A stretch of 64,000 nt of DNA from Klenkia soli (GTDB lineage Bacteria; Actinomycetota; Actinomycetes; Mycobacteriales; Geodermatophilaceae): NCBI RefSeq assembly GCF_900103975.1, contig NZ_FNIR01000012.1, forward strand, positions 62,001 to 126,000, in the 5' to 3' direction. A program made the translations under genes and the position numbers. Positions 15,085 through 23,035 of the stretch are shown one piece after another (within the stretch, counting starts at the first letter, position 1; each line of letters opens with the position of its first letter). The notes beneath the pieces were generated by a model. The model made no database searches and was not told where the DNA came from. It saw nothing but the letters and a program-made list of their open reading frames with translations.

Positions 15085-16704
15085 ATGCGCTCACCCCGGA
15101 CGCCTGCCCTGCTCGCCGTCGCCGCGCTGCTGCTGGCCGGCTGCACCTCGGGGGGCGATGCCGAACCCGCGGCCGCCACCGCCGGCACCGGCTCACCGCT
15201 GGACCCCCTGGACCTGGACGCCCTGACCATCCCCGACCTGCAGTCGATGATGGACGACGGCGACCTGACCGCGGTCCAGCTGACCCAGGCCTACCTGGAC
15301 CGCATCGCCGAGCACGACGACGACGTCGGCGCCGTCCTCACCCTGAACCCCGACGCGCTGGCCGACGCGCAGGCCAGCGACGACGCCCGGGCCGACGGCG
15401 GGGCACGCAGCCCGCTGGAGGGCATCCCGGTGCTGCTCAAGGACAACGTGGACACCGCCGACCTGCCCACCACCGCGGGCAGCCGGCTGCTGGTCGACTC
15501 CGAGCCCGACGACGCGACGATCACCACCCGCCTCCTCGAGGCCGGGGCGGTCGTGATCGGCAAGGCCAACCTCTCGGAGTGGGCGAACTTCCGCGGCGAC
15601 GACTCGACCAGCGGGTGGTCCGGCGTGGGCGGGCAGACGGCGAACCCGTACGTGCTCGACCGCAACCCGTGCGGGTCCTCCTCCGGCTCCGCGGCCGGCG
15701 TGGCGGCCTCGTTCGCGCAGGTCGCGATCGGCACGGAGACCGACGGCTCGATCGTCTGCCCGTCCGGCGCCAACGGCGTGGTGGGGCTCAAGCCGACGAT
15801 CGGCCAGGTCTCCCGGGACGGCATCGTGCCGATCTCCGCCGAGCAGGACACCGCCGGGCCGATCGCCCGGCACGCCGTCGACGCCGCACTGCTGATGGCG
15901 GTCGTGGCCGGCCCCGACGACGCCGACGACGCCACCGGGCAGTCCCCGGACCACGTGGACACCGGCTTCGCCGACCTGGACCTCGACGCCCTGCAGGGCG
16001 CGCGCATCGGGGTCTGGTCCCCCGCCGCGGATGCCGGGGTCGACGCCGGGACCCTCGCCGTCCTCACCTCCGCCGTCGACGCGCTGGAGGCCGCCGGGGC
16101 GACGACCGTGCCGGTGGAGCTGCCCTACCAGGACGAGATCGGCGCGGGCGAGACGCCGGCGCTGCTGGCCGAGTTCGACCGCGACCTGACCGCCTACCTC
16201 GCGGCCACCGACGGCGACGTGCCCGACGACCTCGCCGGCCTGGTCGCCGAGAACGCCGACGACCCCGTCGAGCTGGCCTACTTCGGCCAGGAGCTCTTCA
16301 CCGAGGCCATCGAGGCCCCCGACGCCGAGCAGACCCGCGACACGATCCGCGACCTGGCGCAGCGGTCGGTCGACGAGACCCTCGCCCAGGGGCCGGGCGA
16401 GGACGACGACCTGACCGCGATCGTGGCGCTCACCGGAACGCCGGCCTGGGTCACCCGGTACGCGAGCGTGGACGGCGTGGCCGACGACTTCGTCTACAGC
16501 TCCTCCAGCCCGGCCGCGGTGGCCGGCTACCCGTCGGTCAGCGTCCCGGCCGGGTTCGCCGGGCCGCGCGGCGCGCTGCCGGTCGGGGTCAGCTTCATCG
16601 GCACCGGCTGGGCCGACGCCGACCTGCTGGACGTCGCCGCCGACTTCGAGGACCAGGCGCAGGCCCGCCGGGCGCCGGGCTTCCTCGCGACGGTGGGTGC
16701 CTGA
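15085..16704 (+). CDS. secreted amidase lipoprotein, amidase-signature family
   Basis: The 539-residue protein begins with a lipoprotein signal peptide ending LLLAGC (lipid-anchor Cys20). It then shows the amidase-signature Ser-cisSer-Lys triad: Lys119 in VLLKDNVDT, the glycine/serine loop CGSSSGSA (196-203) and the nucleophile Ser222 in GTETDGSI. The family hydrolyses amide bonds; GatA and peptide amidases are relatives. A surface location suggests use of external amides or peptides, but the substrate cannot be read. Its stop overlaps the next gene's ATG (TGATG). It shares a 104-base intergenic region with the divergent c-di-GMP gene. Confidence 0.88.
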   Translation: MRSPRTPALLAVAALLLAGCTSGGDAEPAAATAGTGSPLDPLDLDALTIPDLQSMMDDGDLTAVQLTQAYLDRIAEHDDDVGAVLTLNPDALADAQASDDARADGGARSPLEGIPVLLKDNVDTADLPTTAGSRLLVDSEPDDATITTRLLEAGAVVIGKANLSEWANFRGDDSTSGWSGVGGQTANPYVLDRNPCGSSSGSAAGVAASFAQVAIGTETDGSIVCPSGANGVVGLKPTIGQVSRDGIVPISAEQDTAGPIARHAVDAALLMAVVAGPDDADDATGQSPDHVDTGFADLDLDALQGARIGVWSPAADAGVDAGTLAVLTSAVDALEAAGATTVPVELPYQDEIGAGETPALLAEFDRDLTAYLAATDGDVPDDLAGLVAENADDPVELAYFGQELFTEAIEAPDAEQTRDTIRDLAQRSVDETLAQGPGEDDDLTAIVALTGTPAWVTRYASVDGVADDFVYSSSSPAAVAGYPSVSVPAGFAGPRGALPVGVSFIGTGWADADLLDVAADFEDQAQARRAPGFLATVGA

Positions 16705-17447
16705 TGGACCTGCAGCTGGACGGCAAGCGGGTGCTGGTCACCGGCGCCGGGCGCGGCATCGGCAAGGCGGTCGCCCTGCGGCTGGCCGAGGAGGGGGCGC
16801 GGGTCGCGCTGCTGGCCCGCTCCCGCGACGACCTGGAGGCCGTGGCCGCCTCGCTGCCCGGGGAGTCGCTGGTGGTGCCGGCCGACACCACCGACGACGC
16901 CGCGGTGCGGGCCGCCGTCACCGCGGTGGTCGAGGCCTGGGGCGGGGTCGACGTGCTCGTCAACGCCGCGGCGCGGCCGGCGTCGAGCGCACCGGTGCCG
17001 TCGCTGGCCGACCTCGAGGACGACGCCCTGCGGGTCGAGGTGGAGACGAAGGTGCTGGGCTACCTGCGCACCGCCCGGGCCGTGGCCCCGCACATGACCG
17101 CGCAGGGCTGGGGCCGGATCGTCAACGTCAGCGGGCTCAACGCCCGGGCCACCGGCAACCTGGTCGGCACGGTGCGCAACGTGGCCGTGGCGGCGATGAC
17201 GGCGAACCTGGCCGAGGAGCTGGGCCCGGCGGGGGTCAACGTGACCGTCGTCCACCCCGGGCGCACCGTCACCGAGCGCACCCCGCCCGACGTCGCCGCG
17301 GCCCCCGCGGACACCCGGATCGGTCGGCTGGTCACCGCCGCCGAGGTGGCCGACGTGGTGGCGTTCCTCTGCTCCCCGCGCAGCGTCGCGATCACCGGCG
17401 ACGCGGTCGCGGTCGGCGGTGGCACCCCCGGCACGGTCGCCTACTGA
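16704..17447 (+). CDS. SDR-family protein lacking the YxxxK active site
   Basis: This 247-residue Rossmann protein has the cofactor motif TGAGRGIG (residues 12-19), the NAA motif in VLVNAAARP (about 89-97) and NVSGLNARATGN where the catalytic serine normally lies. In ordinary SDRs YxxxK follows about 13 residues later. Here the stretch is GTVRNVAVAAM, with no Tyr and no Lys. The C-terminus ends in GDAVAVGGGTPG like normal family members. It probably still binds NAD(P) but may be catalytically altered. It follows the amidase by a one-base overlap and precedes the acyl-CoA dehydrogenase pair, so a role in CoA-ester metabolism is possible. Confidence 0.82.
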   Translation: MDLQLDGKRVLVTGAGRGIGKAVALRLAEEGARVALLARSRDDLEAVAASLPGESLVVPADTTDDAAVRAAVTAVVEAWGGVDVLVNAAARPASSAPVPSLADLEDDALRVEVETKVLGYLRTARAVAPHMTAQGWGRIVNVSGLNARATGNLVGTVRNVAVAAMTANLAEELGPAGVNVTVVHPGRTVTERTPPDVAAAPADTRIGRLVTAAEVADVVAFLCSPRSVAITGDAVAVGGGTPGTVAY

Positions 17448-17531
17448 TCCCCGGTTACCCGCCAGTAGGAAGTGTGGGATCGTCGGAGCCCACGGTGCGC
17501 GCCGCCGCCACCGGAGGAGAGAGGGTCGTCC

Positions 17532-18710
17532 ATGCAGTTGCACCTGTCGCCCGAGGACCAGGCGTTCCGGGACGAGATGCGCACGTTCTTCACCACGAAG
17601 GTCCCGCAGTCGATCCGGGACGACGTCGCCGCCCACCGCGACGTCACCAAGGAGCAGTACGTCGAGGTCCAGCAGATCCTCAACGAGGCCGGCCTGGCCG
17701 TGCCGCACTGGCCCGCCGAGTGGGGCGGCCGGGACTGGACGCCGCTGCAGCGCCACATCTGGCGCGAGGAGATGCAGCTGGCCGCCGTCCCCGAGCCGCT
17801 GGCGTTCAACGCCTCCATGATCGGGCCGGTCATCGCCGCCTTCGGCAGCCAGGAGCAGAAGGAGCGCTTCCTGCCGAAGACCGCCAACCTCGACATCTGG
17901 TGGTGCCAGGGCTTCTCCGAGCCCGACGCCGGCTCCGACCTGGCCAGCCTGCGCACCGCCGCCGTCCGCGACGGCGAGGACTGGGTGGTCAACGGCCAGA
18001 AGACCTGGACCACGCTCGGCCAGTACGCCGACTGGATCTTCTGCCTGTGCCGCACCGACCCCGGTGCCGAGAAGAAGCAGCGCGGCATCTCGCTGCTGGT
18101 CTTCCCGATGGACACCCCCGGGGTCACCCTGCGCCCGATCGAGCTGCTCGACGGCGGCTTCGAGGTCAACGAGGTCTTCTTCGAGGACGTCCGGGTGCCC
18201 GCCGAGAACCTGATCGGCGAGGAGAACCGCGGCTGGGACTACGCCAAGTTCCTGCTGGGCAACGAGCGCGTGGGCATCGCCCGGGTCGGGGCGACCAAGC
18301 GCATGCTGGTCGACGCCAAGGCCCACGCCACCCGCATCACCTCCGGCGGCCGCCCGCTGATCGAGGACCCCTCGATGCGCGCCCGCATCGCCGAGCTCGA
18401 GACCGAGCTGCTGGCCCTGGAGCTGACCGCGCTGCGCGTGGTCTCCAACTCCACCGACGGCAAGCCGAACCCGGCCTCCTCGGTGCTCAAGCTGCGCGGC
18501 TCGGAGCTGCAGCAGTCGGCCACCGAGCTGATCGTGGACATCGCCGGCCCGCTGTCGCTGGCCTCCTTCGCCGAGGACGACGACACCGACGTCCCCGAGT
18601 GGGCGCGGGTGGCCACCCCGGAGTTCCTCAACTACCGGAAGGTCTCCATCTACGGAGGCTCCAACGAGGTGCAGCGCACCATCATCGCCGGCACGATCCT
18701 GGGGTTGTGA
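17532..18710 (+). CDS. acyl-CoA dehydrogenase, large subunit of a heteromeric pair
   Basis: The 392-residue flavoprotein has the FAD-binding segment WWCQGFSEPDAGSDLASLRT (around residues 122-141), NGQKTWTT, and the C-terminal YGGSNEVQRTIIAGTILGL typical of the family. It resembles PimC-type large subunits, which pair with a divergent small subunit encoded next door. The ATG at 17532 is preceded by GGAGGAGAG. A 6-base gap separates it from the second dehydrogenase, so the two probably form an alpha2beta2-type enzyme oxidising an unusual acyl-CoA (dicarboxylic, aromatic or steroid-derived). The substrate is not deducible. Confidence 0.9.
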   Translation: MQLHLSPEDQAFRDEMRTFFTTKVPQSIRDDVAAHRDVTKEQYVEVQQILNEAGLAVPHWPAEWGGRDWTPLQRHIWREEMQLAAVPEPLAFNASMIGPVIAAFGSQEQKERFLPKTANLDIWWCQGFSEPDAGSDLASLRTAAVRDGEDWVVNGQKTWTTLGQYADWIFCLCRTDPGAEKKQRGISLLVFPMDTPGVTLRPIELLDGGFEVNEVFFEDVRVPAENLIGEENRGWDYAKFLLGNERVGIARVGATKRMLVDAKAHATRITSGGRPLIEDPSMRARIAELETELLALELTALRVVSNSTDGKPNPASSVLKLRGSELQQSATELIVDIAGPLSLASFAEDDDTDVPEWARVATPEFLNYRKVSIYGGSNEVQRTIIAGTILGL

Positions 18711-18716
18711 TCTGAC

Positions 18717-19862
18717 ATGGACTTCACCTTCGACACCGAGCAGCACGCCCTCCGCGAGGCCGTCGCCGGCCTGCTGCAGCGGGCCTACGACCCCGAGAAG
18801 CGCCGGGCCGTGACGGCCAAGGACCCCGGCTTCGACGAGGGGACGTGGGCCCGCCTCGCCGAGATGGGCGTGCTGGGCCTGCCCTTCGCCGAGGAGGACG
18901 GCGGCATGGGCGCCGGCCAGGCCGAGGTGGCCCTCGTCGCCACCGAGATCGGCAAGGTGCTCGCCCCCGAGCCGTTCGTCGAGTCCGTGGTGCTGGCCGG
19001 CGGCCTGGTCGCCGCGGTCGGCACCGCCGAGCAGCGTGCCGAGCTGCTCGGCCCGCTGGCCGAGGGCGCCTCGCTGGTGGTGTTCGCCCACGCCGAGCCG
19101 GACAGCCGCTGGACGGCGTCGGCCTCCGGCGTGACCGCGGCGCAGGCCGGTGACGGCTGGACCCTCACCGGGGTCAAGGAGCCGGTGCCCTCCGGCGCCC
19201 GGGCCGACGTCCTCGTGGTGTCCGCCGCGGTCGACGGCGGGACGGCATTGTTCGTCGTCCGCGCAGAGGCCGCCGGGTTGACCCGCAGCGGGTACCGCAC
19301 GCACGACGGCACCCGGGCCGCCCGGGTGACCTTCGACGGCACCCCGGCCGAGCTGCTCGGCGACGGCACCGCCGACCGCACCGCCGACGTCGAGCTGGCC
19401 CTGGCCCGCGCGACCGTGGCCTACGCCCACGAGGCGGTCGGCGCGATGCAGACCGCGCTGACCACCACCAGCGAGTACCTGAAGACCCGCAAGCAGTTCG
19501 GGGTGCCGCTGAGCAAGTTCCAGGCGCTCACGTTCCGGGCCGCGGACATGTACGTGTCGCTGGAGCTGGTCCGCAGCATCGCGCTGTGGGCCACGATGGT
19601 CCTGGACGCTCCTGGGTCGTCGCCGGAGGCCGTGCTGGCCGCCGCCGACCGGGCCCGGCTGCAGACGTCGAAGGCCGGCCGGCACATCGGCAAGGAGGCC
19701 ATCCAGCTGCACGGCGGGATCGGCGTCACCGCCGAGTACTCCGTGGGGCACTACACCTCGCGGCTGACCGCCATCGACCACCTCCTGGGCGACGGCGCCT
19801 GGGCCACCGGACGTCTGGCCGACCGCATCGACGCCGGCACGGTCGAGGCCCTGCCCGCGTAG
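18717..19862 (+). CDS. acyl-CoA dehydrogenase, small subunit of a heteromeric pair
   Basis: This 381-residue acyl-CoA dehydrogenase has the TRKQFGVPLSKFQAL FAD/adenosine motif (about 258-272) and IQLHGGIGVTAEYSVGHY near the end, while the N-terminal half is more divergent. That pattern fits PimD-like small subunits, which supply part of the FAD site to the large subunit. It starts 6 bases after the first dehydrogenase gene and ends just before a strong hairpin terminator. The pair, together with the unusual SDR upstream, looks like a small catabolic cassette for CoA esters. Confidence 0.9.
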   Translation: MDFTFDTEQHALREAVAGLLQRAYDPEKRRAVTAKDPGFDEGTWARLAEMGVLGLPFAEEDGGMGAGQAEVALVATEIGKVLAPEPFVESVVLAGGLVAAVGTAEQRAELLGPLAEGASLVVFAHAEPDSRWTASASGVTAAQAGDGWTLTGVKEPVPSGARADVLVVSAAVDGGTALFVVRAEAAGLTRSGYRTHDGTRAARVTFDGTPAELLGDGTADRTADVELALARATVAYAHEAVGAMQTALTTTSEYLKTRKQFGVPLSKFQALTFRAADMYVSLELVRSIALWATMVLDAPGSSPEAVLAAADRARLQTSKAGRHIGKEAIQLHGGIGVTAEYSVGHYTSRLTAIDHLLGDGAWATGRLADRIDAGTVEALPA

Positions 19863-19870
19863 GCCCCATC

Positions 19871-19937
19871 CCCGGCATGGGACCCCATGCCCCTACCCAC
19901 GAGGCCCGTAGGTAGGGGCATGGGCTCCCATGCCGGG
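19871..19937. terminator. long near-perfect hairpin, bidirectional terminator
   Basis: Two 27-base arms (19871-19897 and 19911-19937) are complementary at 26 of 27 positions around a 13-base loop. The hairpin lies between the convergent ends of the acyl-CoA dehydrogenase (19862) and the YceI gene (19954). Its length exceeds a usual intrinsic terminator. Each arm itself contains CATGGG/CCCATG palindromic parts. Confidence 0.8.
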
Positions 19938-19953
19938 TTCAGGCGGGGGTGCG

Positions 19954-20553
19954 TCAGCCCTGCTTGATGACCGAGACGTCGAACTCCAGCTGGACCTTGT
20001 CGCTGACCAGCACGCCGCCGGTCTCGAGCGCGGCGTTCCAGACCAGGCCCCAGTCGCTGCGCTTGAGCGCCACGGCGCCCTCGAAGCCGACCCGGGTGTT
20101 GCCGAAGGGGTCCAGCGCGCTGCCGGTGAGCGTGAAGTCGACCGCCACCGACCGGGTCTGGCCCTTGATGGTCACGTCACCGGTGACCGTGTACTCCTCG
20201 TCGTCGATCTGCTCGACGGCCGTGGACACGAAGCTGATCTCGGGGAACTGCTCGACGTCGAGGAAGTCCGCCGACCGCAGGTGCGCATCCCGGTCGGTCT
20301 GCCCGGTGTCCAGGCTGCCGGCGTCGATGCGCAGCTCGACGCGGCTGGCCGACGGGTCGGCGGTGTCCAGGTGTGCGGTGCCCTCGAACTCGGTGAACGT
20401 GCCGCGCACGGTGGTCACCATGGCGTGCCGGGCCCGGAAACCGATCCGGGTGTGGGCGAGGTCCACGACGTAGTCGCCGGACACGTCGGCCAGGGCCGTC
20501 GTCGCGTCGTCGAAGTCGGTCTCGCCGGTCTGGCCGGCGCGGTGCTTGGCCAC
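19954..20553 (-). CDS. YceI-family lipocalin-like protein
   Basis: The 199-residue protein has the YceI features: GDYVVDLAHTRIGFRARHAMVTTVRGTFTEF near residues 25-55, SFLDVEQFPEISF-like ADFLDVEQFPEISF (around 107), and VTGDVTIKGQTRSV. The family forms a small beta-barrel that binds isoprenoid or amide lipids. There is no signal peptide, so this version is cytoplasmic. The GTG at 20553 (VAKHRAG) is preceded by GGGAGGACGG. The nearest upstream terminator (20605-20633) separates it from the DJ-1 gene. Confidence 0.88.
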   Translation of the reverse strand: MAKHRAGQTGETDFDDATTALADVSGDYVVDLAHTRIGFRARHAMVTTVRGTFTEFEGTAHLDTADPSASRVELRIDAGSLDTGQTDRDAHLRSADFLDVEQFPEISFVSTAVEQIDDEEYTVTGDVTIKGQTRSVAVDFTLTGSALDPFGNTRVGFEGAVALKRSDWGLVWNAALETGGVLVSDKVQLEFDVSVIKQG

Positions 20554-20604
20554 GGTTGACCGTCCTCCCAGGGGGTGTGCAAACCCCGCAAGTCTGACGG
20601 GTGC

Positions 20605-20633
20605 GCCCGGGCCCTGCACAGCGGGGCCCGGGC
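20605..20633 (-). terminator. hairpin terminator after the DJ-1 gene
   Basis: GCCCGGGCCC (20605-20614) pairs perfectly with GGGCCCGGGC (20624-20633) around a 9-base loop. On the minus strand it follows the DJ-1 stop (20643) and precedes the yceI start (20553), so it probably isolates the two genes. Confidence 0.65.
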
Positions 20634-20642
20634 AGACGCTGG

Positions 20643-21197
20643 TCAGCGGCCCGCGAACAGCTCCACGGCGGCCGTCGAGAACGCCGGGACGTCGTCGGGG
20701 TTGCGGCTGGTGACCAGGTTGCCGTCCCGGCAGACCTCCTGGTCGACGACGGTCGCCCCGCCGCGACGGAGGTCGCCGCGGATGCTCGGGTACGAGGTCA
20801 GCGTGCGGCCCTCGAGCACCCCGGCCTCCAGCAGCGTCCAGGGCGCGTGGCAGATGGCGGCCACCGGCTTGCCGGCGTCGAAGAACGCGGTGACGAACGC
20901 CAGGGCGTCCTGGTCCTGCCGCAGGGTGTCGGGGTTGACCGCGCCGCCGGGCAGCAGCAACCCGTCGTAGTCCGCGGCCGACACGTCGGCCACCAGGTGG
21001 TCGACGGCGTAGGTCGCGCCCGGGTGGATGTCGCCGTCCACGCCCTGCACGCGGCCGTCCTCGACCCCGTCGGGCACCGACAGCAGGTGCACGGTCGCCC
21101 CGGCGGCCTCCACGGCCTTGCGGGGCTCCTCGAGCTCGATCGACTCGACACCCTTGGCGGCGAGCACGGCGATGGTCTTCCCGGTGAGTTCAGCCAT
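20643..21197 (-). CDS. DJ-1/PfpI-family protein (glyoxalase/deglycase-like)
   Basis: The 184-residue protein has the nucleophile elbow AAICHAPW with Cys116-His117, the acidic residue in GVESIELEEP (Glu around 21-24) and the LLLPGGAVNPD strand-turn (81-90). These identify the PfpI/YhbO branch of the DJ-1 superfamily. Members act on reactive aldehydes such as methylglyoxal, or on damaged proteins and nucleotides; reported activities are debated. It is monocistronic, flanked by a terminator, and fits a general stress function. Confidence 0.9.
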   Translation of the reverse strand: MAELTGKTIAVLAAKGVESIELEEPRKAVEAAGATVHLLSVPDGVEDGRVQGVDGDIHPGATYAVDHLVADVSAADYDGLLLPGGAVNPDTLRQDQDALAFVTAFFDAGKPVAAICHAPWTLLEAGVLEGRTLTSYPSIRGDLRRGGATVVDQEVCRDGNLVTSRNPDDVPAFSTAAVELFAGR

Positions 21198-21233
21198 GGG
21201 GAGCCCGTGCCCCGAGCCCCCCGGTCCGGAAAC

Positions 21234-22073
21234 TCAGTACCAGCCGGTGGCCTGCGAGTGGGCCCAGCCGCCGCACGGCGAGCCGTAGCGCTCGTCCAGG
21301 TAGATCAACCCGGCGTCGATCTGCCGGAACCCGTTCGAGGTCTTCGCGATGCCGGTGCCGGCCCACGTCGAGTCCAGGAACTGCGCGATGCCGTAGGCGG
21401 TCGAGCTCGGGTTCTGCGCGTCGGGGTCCCACTTCGACTCGCGGCCCCACAGGCTCTCCAGGCAGGAGAACTGGCTCGCGTCGCCGCCCAGCTGGGCCAG
21501 CGCGTAGTCGTGGAAGTCGGAGGCGGTGGCGTTCTCGGCAGCGGCCTCGGCATCGGCGGCGGCCTGCGCCTGCGCAGCGGCGGCGGCGTCCGCGGCGGCC
21601 TGGGCCGCAGCGGCGGCCGCGGCGTCGGTGGCGGCCTGGTCGGCGGCGGCCTGGGCCTGCGCCGCGGATGCCTCGTCGGACTCCCGCTGCGCCCGGCTCG
21701 CGGCCAGCTCCTGCAGGTGCCCGGAGAGCTCGGACGCGGCCTGGGTCGCGTCGGCGGGGGCTGAGATGCCCAGCTGCTGCGCCACGCTGACCGCCTGGGC
21801 GGCCGGCTCGGTGGCGGTGTCGGCCTCGGCCGAGGGGCCACCGCCCACCAGCACGTTCACCAGCACGGCGCCGGCGGCGGCCGCGGCCAGGTACATGGCC
21901 GGACGGCGCACGGGGAGCAGGCGGTGCCGACCACGCGCGACGGCGTCGACGGTCTCGGCGGCGGCGGTCTCCCCGGCGGCGCGGAGGGCCGCGAACTCAC
22001 CGGTGATCGCCTCGACGGTGCGGGTCTGCTGGTCGTCGCGGCCAGCGGGACGTGCGGAATGGCGTGCGCTCAT
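21234..22073 (-). CDS. membrane-anchored lysozyme-like transglycosylase
   Basis: The 279-residue protein has a cytosolic N-terminus, one TM helix (about 59-76), a long Ala/Gln/Glu-rich helical spacer (110-185), and a C-terminal lysozyme-like domain. That domain contains QFSCLESLWGRESKWDP (202-217; probable catalytic Glu212), the TAYGIAQFLDSTW motif and a terminal cysteine pair. It resembles the secreted transglycosylases that remodel peptidoglycan. The start at 22073 has a weak ribosome site. A c-di-AMP riboswitch precedes it, as is common for cell-wall hydrolase genes in actinobacteria, linking its expression to osmotic or wall status. Confidence 0.87.
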   Translation of the reverse strand: MSARHSARPAGRDDQQTRTVEAITGEFAALRAAGETAAAETVDAVARGRHRLLPVRRPAMYLAAAAAGAVLVNVLVGGGPSAEADTATEPAAQAVSVAQQLGISAPADATQAASELSGHLQELAASRAQRESDEASAAQAQAAADQAATDAAAAAAAQAAADAAAAAQAQAAADAEAAAENATASDFHDYALAQLGGDASQFSCLESLWGRESKWDPDAQNPSSTAYGIAQFLDSTWAGTGIAKTSNGFRQIDAGLIYLDERYGSPCGGWAHSQATGWY

Positions 22074-22396
22074 GCGGGCGTGCGGGTCCTCGTCTTCCGA
22101 GTGCGCCGACCGTGCTGGTCGGTGCAGCCGCCTACCGGGTTAGCTGACGGGTTCGGGCGGGAAGTAGCCCTACCCGACGTCGCCGCGGTGCGCGGTCTCG
22201 CCGGGATTCACCCCGGTGCTGCGGTGGGTCCCCGATTCACCTGGTGCCCGGGCTGCGCTGCCCGCGGCGGTGACTCAGCGGCGCCCGGTGCGGTCTCCCG
22301 GGGAGGGAGGTGCGGCCGACCGGACCTGGCACACGTTACGAGTTCGTGACAGAAGAGCACAAGCGGCGTGGTCGAGTTCCACAGGTGTTGTTCCCC
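22074..22396. other. 323-base intergenic region with riboswitch
   Basis: This is the largest gene-free stretch. Bases 22128-22271 hold the riboswitch described separately. Bases 22074-22127 are the short leader between the aptamer and the transglycosylase start and may form part of the expression platform. Bases 22272-22396 should contain the promoters of the transglycosylase and the end of the methyltransferase transcript. A GC-poorer run (22325-22365) is the most promoter-like part, but I see no clear -35/-10 pair. Confidence 0.6.
22128..22271 (-). ncRNA. cyclic di-AMP (ydaO/yuaA) riboswitch
   Basis: Reading the minus strand, the conserved ydaO elements appear in order: the P1 5' side (ACCGCCGCGGG, 22271-22261), GGTGAATC, GGGGACCC, GGGGTGAATCCC, GTAGGGCTACTTCCCGCC, and the highly conserved GAACCCGTCAGCTAACCCG ending in GTAGGCGG. 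The last pairs with the 5' side to close P1. This arrangement is characteristic of actinobacterial c-di-AMP riboswitches. It controls the transglycosylase gene starting at 22073. In the family, c-di-AMP binding usually turns expression off. Confidence 0.93.
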
Positions 22397-23035
22397 TCAG
22401 GGCAGGCGCCACACCGTGGTGCGGCGCGCGACGTCCACCCCGGAGTCGGGCACCTGGTACCCCGCCACCTCGCGCAGCCCCTCGGGCAGCTGCGAGCGGC
22501 CGGGATCCCCGACCAGGACGACGGCGCCCCGCACCCAGGCGGTGAACAGCCACGGCCGCACCCGGTCGGCCATCCGCAGGTCGTAGAACACGTCGCCAGC
22601 CAGCACCACCTCGACCTCCGGCAGGTCGGCGTCCAGCACGTCGCCCACCGGCTCGATGCCCCGGGCACCGTTCGCCGCCGCGTTCAGCGGGATCACCGCC
22701 AGTGCGTAGGGGTCGACGTCGCTGGCCAGCACCCGCTCGGCCCCGGCCAGGGAGGCCGCGACCGCCACCAGCCCGCTGCCGGCGCCCAGGTCCAGCACGG
22801 TGCGCCCGGCGACGAGGTCGGGGGTGTCCAGCACGTACCGGGCCAGCCCCTGCCCGCCCACCCAGGCGGCGGCCCAGAACGGCGAGGCGTCCCCTGCCCC
22901 GGGGGTGCCCTCGTCGTCCTCCATCGCCTGCCAGAGGGCGGCGACGTCGTCGGCCAGGTGCAGCGCCACCTCGGGCACGAGGGGGGTGCGCACCAGGCGG
23001 GTGTGCCGGGCGAAGAACCCGGCCGGCACGGTCAT
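22397..23035 (-). CDS. class I SAM methyltransferase, ETFB-lysine/Nnt1 type
   Basis: The 212-residue protein contains SPFWAAAWVGGQGLARYVLD (51-70), the SAM motif VLDLGAGSGLVAVAASLAGA (80-99), the acidic motif II ASDVDPYAL (104-112) and GDVFYDLRMAD (148-157). The W-x-x-G-x-x-L and GDVFYD combination is seen in protein-lysine and nicotinamide-like methyltransferases related to ETFB and L11 methylases. It likely methylates a protein side chain. The ATG overlaps the MFS stop (ATGA), so it is the second gene of a two-gene operon. Confidence 0.85.
   Translation of the reverse strand: MTVPAGFFARHTRLVRTPLVPEVALHLADDVAALWQAMEDDEGTPGAGDASPFWAAAWVGGQGLARYVLDTPDLVAGRTVLDLGAGSGLVAVAASLAGAERVLASDVDPYALAVIPLNAAANGARGIEPVGDVLDADLPEVEVVLAGDVFYDLRMADRVRPWLFTAWVRGAVVLVGDPGRSQLPEGLREVAGYQVPDSGVDVARRTTVWRLP

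Noticed and set aside
11994-15230. A single continuous 1,078-codon frame on the minus strand
   Set aside because: Its left part is the HDOD gene, but the rest is out of frame with the clear PAS-GGDEF-EAL protein and reads as Arg/Ala/Gly-rich nonsense. It is a high-GC shadow frame.
16527-19781. A 1,084-codon antisense frame opposite the SDR and acyl-CoA dehydrogenase genes
   Set aside because: Composition is Gly/Val/Leu/His-rich without motifs, and it lies opposite three recognisable proteins. High GC keeps such frames open.
21530-21690. Short GC-rich repeats, possible tandem-repeat locus
   Set aside because: These encode the Ala/Gln-rich helical spacer of the transglycosylase; low-complexity codons explain them.
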